A DNA stretch of 64,000 bases from Streptomyces rishiriensis (GTDB taxonomy: Bacteria; Actinomycetota; Actinomycetes; Streptomycetales; Streptomycetaceae), in contig NZ_BEWA01000030.1 of assembly GCF_003112535.1 (NCBI RefSeq), positions 1 through 64,000 on the forward strand, in the 5' to 3' direction. The position numbers and the translations under genes are program-made. Below, piece by piece: positions 9,085 to 18,319 of this stretch; position 1 is the first letter of the stretch; the number at the start of each line of letters is the position of its first letter. The notes under the pieces are model-generated. The model saw only the letters and a program-made list of their open reading frames with translations, was not told where the DNA came from and did not search any database.

Positions 9085-9212
9085 GGGAGGCGGGGGCCTC
9101 CCGAGAGGAGGAGCAGCGCGGCGCGGGAGGCGGGGGCCTCCCGGGGGGAGCGACAGTGCGGGAGGCGGGGACCTCCCGAGGGGAGGCACAGTGCGGGAGG
9201 CGGGGGCCTCCC
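9085..9212 (+). repeat. Four-copy hairpin repeat in the operon leader
   Basis: GGGAGGCGGGGGCCTCCC occurs at 9085, 9125 and 9195, with a one-base variant at 9160, giving a 35-40 bp period. Each copy is self-complementary (GGGAGGC with GCCTCCC around a small G-rich loop). The GGAGG arm resembles a Shine-Dalgarno and the CCTCC arm resembles the 16S anti-Shine-Dalgarno. The last copy ends 44 nt before the start codon of the first gene. Confidence 0.85.
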
Positions 9213-9255
9213 GGGCGGCGAGCACGTCGAATCACTGGGAACCTGGGGGGTTTCT

Positions 9256-10740
9256 GTGCGGCAAGGGGAATTGGTCAGCCCGTTTCCGTCTCCGCCGGCG
9301 CGCGGGCGTCTGGCGAACGGAGCGGTCAGCCGGCCCGCGAGCGACTGGGAGCAGCGGTACCGCCGTACCGTGATCACCAGCGACACCGTGGCCACCGCCT
9401 TCGTGGTGGCGGGGATCGGCAACTTCTTCGGGGCCCGGGACGCGGCCAACTGGCACGAGAAGTGGGGCATTCTCGCGTTCGGCACCGAGCTGCTGGTGCT
9501 GGGGGCGCTCGCGGTGAGCCGGGCCTGGGTTCCGGCCGTGCTCGGCCAGGGCGCCGAGGAGTTCCGCCGGCTCGGACGCTCGCTGTTCGCGGCGACCGTC
9601 GCCCTGGCGCTCGGCGGGATCGCCCTCACCTCGCGCAACATCAAGCTCTGGATCTTCGTCGCGATCCCGGCGATCGCGCTGGTCACCATGACCGCGCGAT
9701 ACGTGCTGCGGCTGGGGCTGCACAAACAGCGCAAGGACGGACGGTGTCTGCGACCGGTGCTCGCCGCCGGGAGCCCGGACACCGTCCGCGATCTGATCGC
9801 GCGGACCCGCAAGTTCCCGCATCTCGGCTGGCGGGTGGACGCGGTGTGCACGACGGACGGCACCGTGCTCGACGGTGACCTGCTGGACGGAGTGCCGGTC
9901 GTCGGCCGGCTGGCGGACGTCGCCAAGCACGTCCACGCCGACGGCTACCGCGTCGTCGCGGTCACGCCGGACCCGCACTGGTCGCCGGGCCGGCTGCAGC
10001 GGCTGGCCTGGAACCTCGAGGGCAGCGACGCCGAGATGGTCGTGGCTCCGGTGCTGATGGAGGTGGCCGGCCCGCGGCTGCACATCGACGCGGTGCTGGG
10101 GATCCCGCTGCTGCGGGTCAGCATGCCGACCTTCACCGGGGGCCGCCGGGCGGTCAAAGGGGTCGTCGACCGGATGGGCGCGGCGATCCTGCTGGTGCTG
10201 TTCGCGCCGCTGATGGTGTGCGTCGGCCTGCTCGTGCTGATGGACAGCCGGGGCGGGGTGTTCTACCGCCAGCGAAGAGTCGGCAAGGACGGCGGCGAGT
10301 TCACCATTCTCAAGTTCCGCACCATGGTCGCCGACGCCGACCGGGCGCGTGCCCAGCTGGCCGGCCTCAACGAGGGCGCCGGCCCTCTGTTCAAGCTGCG
10401 CCGGGATCCACGGGTGACCCGGGTGGGCGCGGTGCTGCGCCGGTACTCGATCGACGAGCTGCCACAGCTGTTCAACGTGCTCAGCGGATCGATGTCGCTC
10501 GTCGGTCCGCGGCCCCCGCTGCCGGAGGAGTCCGCCGCCTACGGCCCGGACATCCGGCGGCGGTTGCTGGTCAAGCCCGGACTCACCGGTCTGTGGCAGA
10601 TCAGCGGACGCAGCGACCTGTCGTGGGAGGAGGCGGTCCGGCTGGACCTGCGGTACGTGGAGGACTGGTCGCTCGCCCTGGACACGGTGATCTTGTGGAA
10701 GACGCTGCGTGCGGTGCTCTACGGGCAGGGGGCCTACTGA
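9256..10740 (+). CDS. Polyprenyl-phosphate sugar-1-phosphate transferase (initiating transferase)
   Basis: It starts repeat-unit assembly by moving a hexose-1-phosphate from a nucleotide sugar to undecaprenyl phosphate in the inner membrane (WbaP/ExoY family). The 494 residues comprise an N-terminal membrane part of about four to five helices, a soluble CoA-binding-like domain (PVLAAGSPDTVRDLIARTRK), a re-entrant hydrophobic helix around 310-335, and the catalytic domain. The catalytic domain carries KFRTMVADADRA, SIDELPQLFNVL, SLVGPRPPLPEE and KPGLTGLWQISGRS. GTG at 9256 follows GGGGGG by 5 nt, which decides the start. It is the first gene of the operon. Confidence 0.92.
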   Translation: MRQGELVSPFPSPPARGRLANGAVSRPASDWEQRYRRTVITSDTVATAFVVAGIGNFFGARDAANWHEKWGILAFGTELLVLGALAVSRAWVPAVLGQGAEEFRRLGRSLFAATVALALGGIALTSRNIKLWIFVAIPAIALVTMTARYVLRLGLHKQRKDGRCLRPVLAAGSPDTVRDLIARTRKFPHLGWRVDAVCTTDGTVLDGDLLDGVPVVGRLADVAKHVHADGYRVVAVTPDPHWSPGRLQRLAWNLEGSDAEMVVAPVLMEVAGPRLHIDAVLGIPLLRVSMPTFTGGRRAVKGVVDRMGAAILLVLFAPLMVCVGLLVLMDSRGGVFYRQRRVGKDGGEFTILKFRTMVADADRARAQLAGLNEGAGPLFKLRRDPRVTRVGAVLRRYSIDELPQLFNVLSGSMSLVGPRPPLPEESAAYGPDIRRRLLVKPGLTGLWQISGRSDLSWEEAVRLDLRYVEDWSLALDTVILWKTLRAVLYGQGAY

Positions 10741-10822
10741 TGGGCGGGGTGCCGCAACTCAACGGTTTCGCCGGTGCGCGGACCGCAGACCCGAGCGGGT
10801 CTGCCTGGGGGAGGAACGGGTC

Positions 10823-12164
<1,342 letters not shown>

Positions 12165-12184
<20 letters not shown>

Positions 12185-13445
12185 CGCGGGAAGCGGCGGC
12201 CGGCCGGACCGGCGCGCCCTGATCCTGGTGGAGAACCTGTCGGTGCCGTTCGACCGGCGCGTGTGGCAGGAGTGCACGACGCTGCGCGACGCGGGCTGGA
12301 CGGTGCACGTCATCTGTCCGCAGGGGAGCAAGCGGGACACGGAGCCGGAGGCGGAGGTCGACGGGGTGCGGATCCACCGTTACCCGTTGCGCGCGGCCAC
12401 CGGAGGGCCGGCCGGCTATCTGCGGGAGTACGGAACGGCGTTGTGGCACACGCTCCGGCTGGCCCGCAAGGTCGGCCCGGTCGACGTGGTCCACGCCTGC
12501 AACCCGCCCGACCTGCTGTTCCTGCCGGCGCTGTGGCTGAAGCGGCGCGGCGCGCGGTTCGTCTTCGACCAGCACGACCTGGTTCCCGAGCTGTATCTGT
12601 CCCGGTTCGGCCGCGGCGAGGACCTGCTCTACCGCGCGGTGTGCGCGCTGGAGCGGCGGACCTACCGGGCCGCGGACATCGTGCTCGCCACCAACGAGAG
12701 CTACCGGGACGTCGCGGTGCGCCGTGGCGGCCGGCGGCCGGCGGACGTGTTCGTGGTGCGCAGCGCGCCCGACGTCGACCGGTTCCACCCCGTGCCGCCC
12801 GAGCCGGAGTTGAAGCGCGGCAAGCCCTATCTGCTGTGCTATCTCGGCGTCATGGGTCCGCAGGACGGGGTCGACTACGCCCTGCGGTCCCTCGCGAAGC
12901 TGCGCGACGAGCTCGGGCGGACCGACTGGCACGCGGTGTTCGTCGGCGCCGGCGACACCTTCGAAGCGATGGTGGAGCTCTCGCGGCGGCTCGGGCTCAC
13001 GGAGCAGGTGGAGTTCACGGGGCGCATTCCGGACGCCGACCTGGTGCGCTACCTGTCCACCGCGGACGTGTGCCTCTCCCCCGACCCGCACAACCCGCTC
13101 AACGACGTGTCGACCATGAACAAGGTCCTGGAGTACATGGTGATGGGCCGGCCCATCGTCTCGTTCGACCTGCGGGAGGCGCGGGTCTCCGCGGGCGACG
13201 CCGCCGTCTACGCGCCCGCCAACGACGAGAGCGCGTTCGCCGGGCTCGTCGCCGCGCTGATGGACGATCCGCAGGAGCGGGACCGGATGGGCAGGATCGG
13301 CCAGGAGCGGATCAGCGGGCCGCTCTCCTGGCGGAACTCCCAGCGGGCGCTGCTCGCCGCGTACGCCGCTGCCGGCCGTGACCGGTCCGCGGTGACCGCG
13401 CGCGACCCGGACCGGGCAGGGGAAGGCCGCACCGTTGAGCGATGA
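12165..13445 (+). CDS. Glycosyltransferase family 4
   Basis: A GT-B fold retaining glycosyltransferase, 426 aa. The N-terminal domain begins ALILVENLSVPFDRRVWQEC and includes HACNPPDLLFLPAL and FDQHDLVPELY. The donor domain carries VEFTGRIPDADLVRYLSTAD and the acidic motif region NKVLEYMVMGRPIVSFDL. It probably adds a sugar to the lipid-linked repeat unit on the cytoplasmic side. ATG at 12165 overlaps the dehydrogenase gene by 20 bp. The last ~40 residues are polar and variable. Donor and acceptor cannot be told from sequence. Confidence 0.9.
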
Positions 13446-14814
13446 CACGATACGCCTGGTCACCATCGGGCGGATCATCCGTCGGCGTTGGCGGGTGCTC
13501 GCCCTGTACGCCCTGGTGGGCGCGCTCGTCGGGTACGGCGCTTCCGTGCTGTTCCCCCCGCGCTACACGACCTCGTCGTCGGTGCTGCTGCCGGGGACGT
13601 GGGAGGAGCGCGAGCTGCTGACCCAGACGGAGGTGGCGACCAGTTCGGTGGTGGTCGACCGCGCGGCCGCCACGCTCGGCTGGCCCGGGGTGAGCGGCAG
13701 CGACCTGCGCGATCGCGTCAGCGCCAAGGCCACCGACGGGAACATCATCAAGATCTCCGGCACGGCGGAGACGCCGGAGCGTGCGCAGCGGCTCTCCGAC
13801 CAGGTGGCCAAGGACTTCGTCTCCTACGCCACGCGGATCGCGAGCGAGAGCGCCAGCCCGGAGGCGGCGCAGGAGCTCGCCGCGCTGCAGCAGTCGGTGG
13901 AGGACACCAGCCGCCGCATCAGCAAGCTGTCCGCCGCGACCGATCCGGGAAACACCGTCGAGAGCGTGCAGACCCGCACCGAGCTGGAGAAGCTGCGCAC
14001 CGCGCTGCGGGAGGCCATCAGCACCATCAAGCAGGCCGATCCGACGGGCGACGAGGCGAAGAACATGGTCGTCATGGGGTCGGCGGCCCGGCCGACCGGC
14101 GAGGCGCCGCCGACGAGGACGCAGCTCATCGCCGGCGGAGCGCTGCTGTTCCTCCTGTGCGCGGTCATCGGACATCTCACCGCCGCGCGGATGAGCCGGC
14201 GGCTGCGCGGCGAATCCGAGATCACCGCGGCGCTCGGCTCGGCCCTGCTGGGGACCGTCGACGTACCCGTTCGGCGGCCCACGCACCGGTCGGAGGGCCG
14301 TGGCCCGAGGGCTTGGGTCCGCCGGCTGCTGGGCCTCGACGTGCGATGGGACATCCCGGCCCCGCAGTCCTCCGGCGACGAGGCCAGCAGGCGGATCCGT
14401 TACCGGCGGGTGTGCGCCCGTCTCCGGGACCGGCGGCCGGGCCCGCAGCGGCTGCTGGTCGTCTTCCCCGAGGGGGACGAGACCGCCCGCCGGGCCGCCG
14501 GGCACCTCGTCGTCGAGGCCGGGAGCGATCCGGCGCTGCGCGCGGTCGCGGTGGCGGTGTCCCGGCCGATGGTGCCGGACCGCGACCACCACGAGTCCGG
14601 CGCGCTGGTCGTGGTCAGCGCCGGCGCCTGGACGGCGGCGGAGCTCGCGGGCATCGCCGAGGCGTGTGCGGACGCCAAGCACGCGGTCGTCGGCGTCGTC
14701 CTCGCCGGTCCGGTCCGTGCGACGCGGTCGGCCGACGACCCGCCGCGGGCCGCCGTGCCGGCGCTCGTGGGCTTCGACGGCGAACGGGACGACGCGACGG
14801 GGGTCACAGGGTGA
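13435..14814 (+). CDS. Polysaccharide co-polymerase / chain-length determinant (Wzz-like)
   Basis: A 459-residue membrane protein that probably sets chain length. It has a first transmembrane helix at about 20-40 (VLALYALVGALVGYGASVLF), a long periplasmic helical region with a Wzz-type start PRYTTSSSVLLPGTW, a coiled-coil stretch EELAALQQSVEDTSRRISKL-like, a second helix around 225-245 (LIAGGALLFLLCAVIGHL), and a cytoplasmic domain that lacks a recognisable Walker A. The start is TTG (13435) overlapping the previous stop, with GGGGAAGG about 8 nt upstream. It is coupled by GTGA to a second member of the family. Confidence 0.8.
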   Translation: MSDDTIRLVTIGRIIRRRWRVLALYALVGALVGYGASVLFPPRYTTSSSVLLPGTWEERELLTQTEVATSSVVVDRAAATLGWPGVSGSDLRDRVSAKATDGNIIKISGTAETPERAQRLSDQVAKDFVSYATRIASESASPEAAQELAALQQSVEDTSRRISKLSAATDPGNTVESVQTRTELEKLRTALREAISTIKQADPTGDEAKNMVVMGSAARPTGEAPPTRTQLIAGGALLFLLCAVIGHLTAARMSRRLRGESEITAALGSALLGTVDVPVRRPTHRSEGRGPRAWVRRLLGLDVRWDIPAPQSSGDEASRRIRYRRVCARLRDRRPGPQRLLVVFPEGDETARRAAGHLVVEAGSDPALRAVAVAVSRPMVPDRDHHESGALVVVSAGAWTAAELAGIAEACADAKHAVVGVVLAGPVRATRSADDPPRAAVPALVGFDGERDDATGVTG

Positions 14815-16364
14815 CGACGAGTACGACCGCGGAGCCATCGGCCGCCGCTCCGCTGCTGGATCTCCAGGCTCTGGTGGCGGCGGTGCGCAGACGGCGCCGC
14901 CTCTGGTCGTCCCTCGCGCTGCTGGGGCTGCTCGCCGGCGCGGCGGTGGCGTTCCTGCTGCCGCAGCCGCCGACCGCGGTGACCAAGATTCTCGTCGCGC
15001 ACGAGGAGGACCAGCCGAACGACCCCGGCACGCTGATCCGCACCGACGTCGCACTGCTGCAGACGACACGGATCGCCGAGAAGGCCCTGACGTCCCTCGG
15101 GTCCCGGGAAAAGGCCGAGGACTTCATGCGGCACTACAGCGGCAGCGGTCTGACCAACAACATGCTGCAGATCACCGTGACCGGGGACAGCGACGCGGAA
15201 GCGGTGAGCCGGGCCAGGGCGTTGGCCGACGCGTTCGTCGCCGACCATGTGAAGCGGATACAGGAGTCCTCGAAGGCCGAGGCCAAGGCCCTGCTCGACC
15301 AGCGTGACCAGCTGAAGGGCCAACTGGCCCAGGTCAACAAGGCGATCGGGGACGGCAGCGCGGCGAGCGGGCCGGACTCGTCGGCGGATCTGGAGTCCCT
15401 CTACGCCCGCCGGGCCGAACTCACCTCGCAGATCACCGACTTCAGCCAGCGCGCCGCGGAGGCGAGCATCGGCACGCCCCGGCTCGTGGCCGGCACGCAG
15501 ATCGTGGACGCCCCGTACGCGGTGCGCGGTTCCCTGCCGAAGGCCGCTGCCACCGACGCGGCGATCGGGCTCTTCCTGGGGCTCTTCCTGGGGCTCGCGG
15601 CGGCCGCGGTCGGCGCGGTGGTGGCGGACCGTCCGGTGCTGCGCCGGGAGATCGCCGCGAACCTCGGCGCCTCGGTCATCGCCGAGCTGCCCCACCGGCC
15701 GGCCGGGCGATGGCAGCGGCGCCGGGTCCGGGCGGCGCGCGAACGGCTCACCACGTCCCTGGCCCGCACCGTGCGGGGCTCCGTGGGACCGGTGTCGCTG
15801 CTGGAACTGGGCTGCGCGCGCAACACGAGCGTGATCGCCATGGACCTCGCCAGGGCGCTGGCCGAGGACGGGCCGGTCGCCGTGGTCGACGCCCTGCCCG
15901 GCCGGCAGCTCTCCGGCCGCGGACCGAAGCCGGGAGACCCGGCCGTGGTCACCGGCGAGCGGGCCGCGGCCATGCCGCCGGAGGAGCGCCGGCTGGGCGT
16001 CGGCTCGGTGGCGCCCGGCGCGGCGTGGACCGACCTGCAGTACCTCGGCACACGGACCGTGCTCGTCGTGCGGGCCGGGCACGGCAGCGCAGCGTGGCTG
16101 CACACCGTGGCACGGCAGCTCGCGGACCAGCGCATCGAGGTGATCGGCGTGGTGCTGATCGACCCCGACCCGCGGGACCGGACGGACGGCACGCTGTGGA
16201 ACGGGCTGCACACCGCGCTGCGCGGCCATGGCGAGCGGCCGGCCCGGCAGAACGGCGGGGGTGCCTCCCACGCCGTTCAGGCAGTGGGCGAAGGACGGCG
16301 GGGGACGGAGCGGCCGCCCATGTGGGCGGCACGGGTCCCGGACAGCGACCAGGAGGCGCGGTAG
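14811..16364 (+). CDS. Second Wzz-like protein with degenerate BY-kinase-like domain
   Basis: A 517-residue protein with an N-terminal helix (SSLALLGLLAGAAVAFLLP) and a Wzz-type periplasmic segment with coiled coil (AEAKALLDQRDQLKGQLAQV). A second helix near 245-270 (AAIGLFLGLFLGLAAAAVGA) precedes a cytoplasmic domain shaped like bacterial tyrosine-kinase/MinD ATPases. The expected Walker A is missing: the strand reads SLLELGCARNTSVIAMDLAR, so kinase activity is doubtful. It is coupled to the preceding Wzz-like gene by GTGA. The pair may form one co-polymerase complex controlling polymer length and export. Confidence 0.78.
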   Translation: MTTSTTAEPSAAAPLLDLQALVAAVRRRRRLWSSLALLGLLAGAAVAFLLPQPPTAVTKILVAHEEDQPNDPGTLIRTDVALLQTTRIAEKALTSLGSREKAEDFMRHYSGSGLTNNMLQITVTGDSDAEAVSRARALADAFVADHVKRIQESSKAEAKALLDQRDQLKGQLAQVNKAIGDGSAASGPDSSADLESLYARRAELTSQITDFSQRAAEASIGTPRLVAGTQIVDAPYAVRGSLPKAAATDAAIGLFLGLFLGLAAAAVGAVVADRPVLRREIAANLGASVIAELPHRPAGRWQRRRVRAARERLTTSLARTVRGSVGPVSLLELGCARNTSVIAMDLARALAEDGPVAVVDALPGRQLSGRGPKPGDPAVVTGERAAAMPPEERRLGVGSVAPGAAWTDLQYLGTRTVLVVRAGHGSAAWLHTVARQLADQRIEVIGVVLIDPDPRDRTDGTLWNGLHTALRGHGERPARQNGGGASHAVQAVGEGRRGTERPPMWAARVPDSDQEAR

Positions 16365-16367
16365 CAC

Positions 16368-18302
16368 ATGTGTGGCATCGCAGGCACATACCGGTGGCCG
16401 GACGGGAAGGCCGTGACCGACCGGCTCACCGAGACCCTCGCCCACCGCGGTCCGGACGGGGCGGGCCGGTACGGCCACCCCCTCGGTGACGGCGAGGTGC
16501 AGCTCGGGCACCGCCGGCTGGCCATCGTCGACCTGTCCGAGACGGGCGCCCAGCCGATGGTCTCGGACGGCCTCGTCCTGACGTACAACGGGGAGCTGTA
16601 CAACGCGCCCGAACTGCGTGCCGAACTGGCGGCCGCCGGGGTGCGCTTCCGCGGCACCTCCGACACCGAGGTGCTGCTGGAGGCCTGGCGGCGCTGGGGC
16701 ACGGACTGTCTGCCCCGGCTGCGCGGCATGTTCGCGTTCGGCGTCTTCGACGAGCGCACCGGTGACCTGGTGCTCGCCCGCGACCAGCTCGGCATCAAGC
16801 CGCTGTTCCTGATCCGGCGCGGCGAGGGCCTGGTATTCGCCTCCGAGCTGAAGGCGCTGGCCGCCGTGACCGGCGGGTCGCTGGAGGTGGACCACGCGGC
16901 GCTGGTGGCCTCGCTGCTGTACTACTGGGTGCCGGACTCGCGGTGCGCGTTCCGTGAGGCGGAGAAGCTGCCGCCGGGGACCTGGCTGCGCTGCCGGGCC
17001 GACGGCCGGGTGGAGCGCGGCAGTTACTGGAACCTGCGGGACGTCGCCGCCGAGGGCAGGGAGCGCGCCCGCAGCGGCGAGCTGCCGGATCTGGCGGCCG
17101 TCGTCGAGGAGTCGACCCGGCGTCACCTGCTCTCCGACGTGCCGGTGGCGACCTTCCTGTCGGGCGGTCTCGACTCCAGCTACCTGACCGCGCTGGCGGC
17201 CCGCGACCGCCCCGGGATCTCCGCCTACACGATCGGGTTCCGCGCCGAGGACGCCAGGTTCGAGGCGATGCCGGACGACCTGCGCTACGCCCGGCAGGTG
17301 GCCGAGCGGTTCGGCGTCGACCTGCGGGAGATCGAGATCGCACCGAACGTGCTCGACCTGCTGCCGCGGATGACCTACCACCTGGACGAGCCGATCGGCG
17401 ACCCCGCCGCGATCAACACGTTCCTGATCTGCCAGGCCGCCCGGGAGGCCGGGGTCAAGGTGATGCTCTCGGGGATGGGCGCCGACGAGCTGTTCGCCGG
17501 ATACCGCAAGCACCTGGCCAACCTGCTCGCGCTGCGCTACCAGCGTGTCCCGCGGCCCCTGCGGCGCGGCCTGTCCGCGGCCGTGGACCGGCTGCCCGTC
17601 GCCTCGGCCCGCCGGGGCTACCGGTCGGTGCGCTTCGCGAAGCGGTTCCTCTCCTTCGCCGACCTGCCGGAGGAGACCGCGTTCCGGCGCAGCTACACCA
17701 TGTACGACCGCGGCGAGCTGCTCGCCCTGATCGATCCGGACCTGGCGGGGACGGTCGACGACGTGCTGACCGAGCACGCGGACGTCTACCGCGACAACGA
17801 CCTCGACGACTTCGTCAACCGCATGTGCCTGGGCGACGCCCGGATGTTCCTGCCGGGTCTGAACCTCGCCTACACGGACCGGTCGAGCATGGCCGCGTCG
17901 ACCGAGGTCCGGGTGCCGTACGTGGACGTCGAGGTGGTCAGGGCGGCGTTCAGCGTGCCCGGCGACCGCAAGATCGTCGGACGGCAGGGCAAGGCCGTCC
18001 TCAAGGAGGCGGCCGCCTCGGTCCTGCCCCGGGAGATCGTGTACCGGCCCAAGGGCCTGTTCAGCGCCCCCCTGCGGGCCTGGATGAGCCGCGATCTGGC
18101 GCCGCTGGTGCGCGAGGTGGTCAACGACGGCGAGCTCGTCCGCTCGGGTCTCCTGCGCCGCGACGCCCTGGCGCGCATGGTCGCCGAGGACGCCGCCGGA
18201 CAGCAGGACTTCTCCAAGCATCTGTGGCATGTGCTGACCCTCGAGTACTGGTACCGCGGCGCGACCTCCGGTTCCGGCCAGAACTCTCCCCCGACTGCGT
18301 AG
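16368..18302 (+). CDS. asnB: Asparagine synthase (glutamine-hydrolysing) family amidotransferase
   Basis: A class II amidotransferase of 644 aa. The catalytic Cys2 follows the initiator Met (MCGIAGTYRW), and the glutaminase domain shows AHRGPDG, GHRRLAIVDLS and YNGELYN. The synthetase domain has the ATP pyrophosphatase motif FLSGGLDSS at about residue 263 and MLSGMGADELFAGYRK. Inside a polysaccharide locus such enzymes are thought to amidate a uronic acid carboxylate or another acid of the polymer rather than make asparagine; that role is inferred from context. It starts 3 bp after the preceding gene. Confidence 0.88.
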   Translation: MCGIAGTYRWPDGKAVTDRLTETLAHRGPDGAGRYGHPLGDGEVQLGHRRLAIVDLSETGAQPMVSDGLVLTYNGELYNAPELRAELAAAGVRFRGTSDTEVLLEAWRRWGTDCLPRLRGMFAFGVFDERTGDLVLARDQLGIKPLFLIRRGEGLVFASELKALAAVTGGSLEVDHAALVASLLYYWVPDSRCAFREAEKLPPGTWLRCRADGRVERGSYWNLRDVAAEGRERARSGELPDLAAVVEESTRRHLLSDVPVATFLSGGLDSSYLTALAARDRPGISAYTIGFRAEDARFEAMPDDLRYARQVAERFGVDLREIEIAPNVLDLLPRMTYHLDEPIGDPAAINTFLICQAAREAGVKVMLSGMGADELFAGYRKHLANLLALRYQRVPRPLRRGLSAAVDRLPVASARRGYRSVRFAKRFLSFADLPEETAFRRSYTMYDRGELLALIDPDLAGTVDDVLTEHADVYRDNDLDDFVNRMCLGDARMFLPGLNLAYTDRSSMAASTEVRVPYVDVEVVRAAFSVPGDRKIVGRQGKAVLKEAAASVLPREIVYRPKGLFSAPLRAWMSRDLAPLVREVVNDGELVRSGLLRRDALARMVAEDAAGQQDFSKHLWHVLTLEYWYRGATSGSGQNSPPTA

Positions 18303-18319
18303 AGACAAGAGGACTTCGG

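Larger units (their letters stand above)
8155..9255 (+). other. Non-coding region and long leader of the exopolysaccharide operon
   Basis: From 8155 to about 8740 no gene is seen. From 8740 to 8880 there is a marked AT-rich patch containing the likely operon promoter and a copy of the ACATGAGG motif (8841-8864). From about 8820 to 9255 the sequence looks like an untranslated leader; an in-frame extension from 8953 is possible but has leader-like composition and runs through four hairpin repeats. Confidence 0.6.

Noticed and set aside
9085..9212. CRISPR array
   Set aside because: Units are short, self-complementary and spaced by only about 17-22 bp of similar sequence, with no cas genes.
8953..9255. 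N-terminal extension of the initiating sugar transferase
   Set aside because: It translates the hairpin repeats into Gly/Arg-rich sequence; GTG 9256 has a perfect Shine-Dalgarno and begins family-like sequence.
14400..18308. 1302-residue minus-strand open frame
   Set aside because: It is a shadow of the Wzz-like and asparagine synthase genes; no domain is visible and His/Arg/Gly/Val content is typical of antisense frames.
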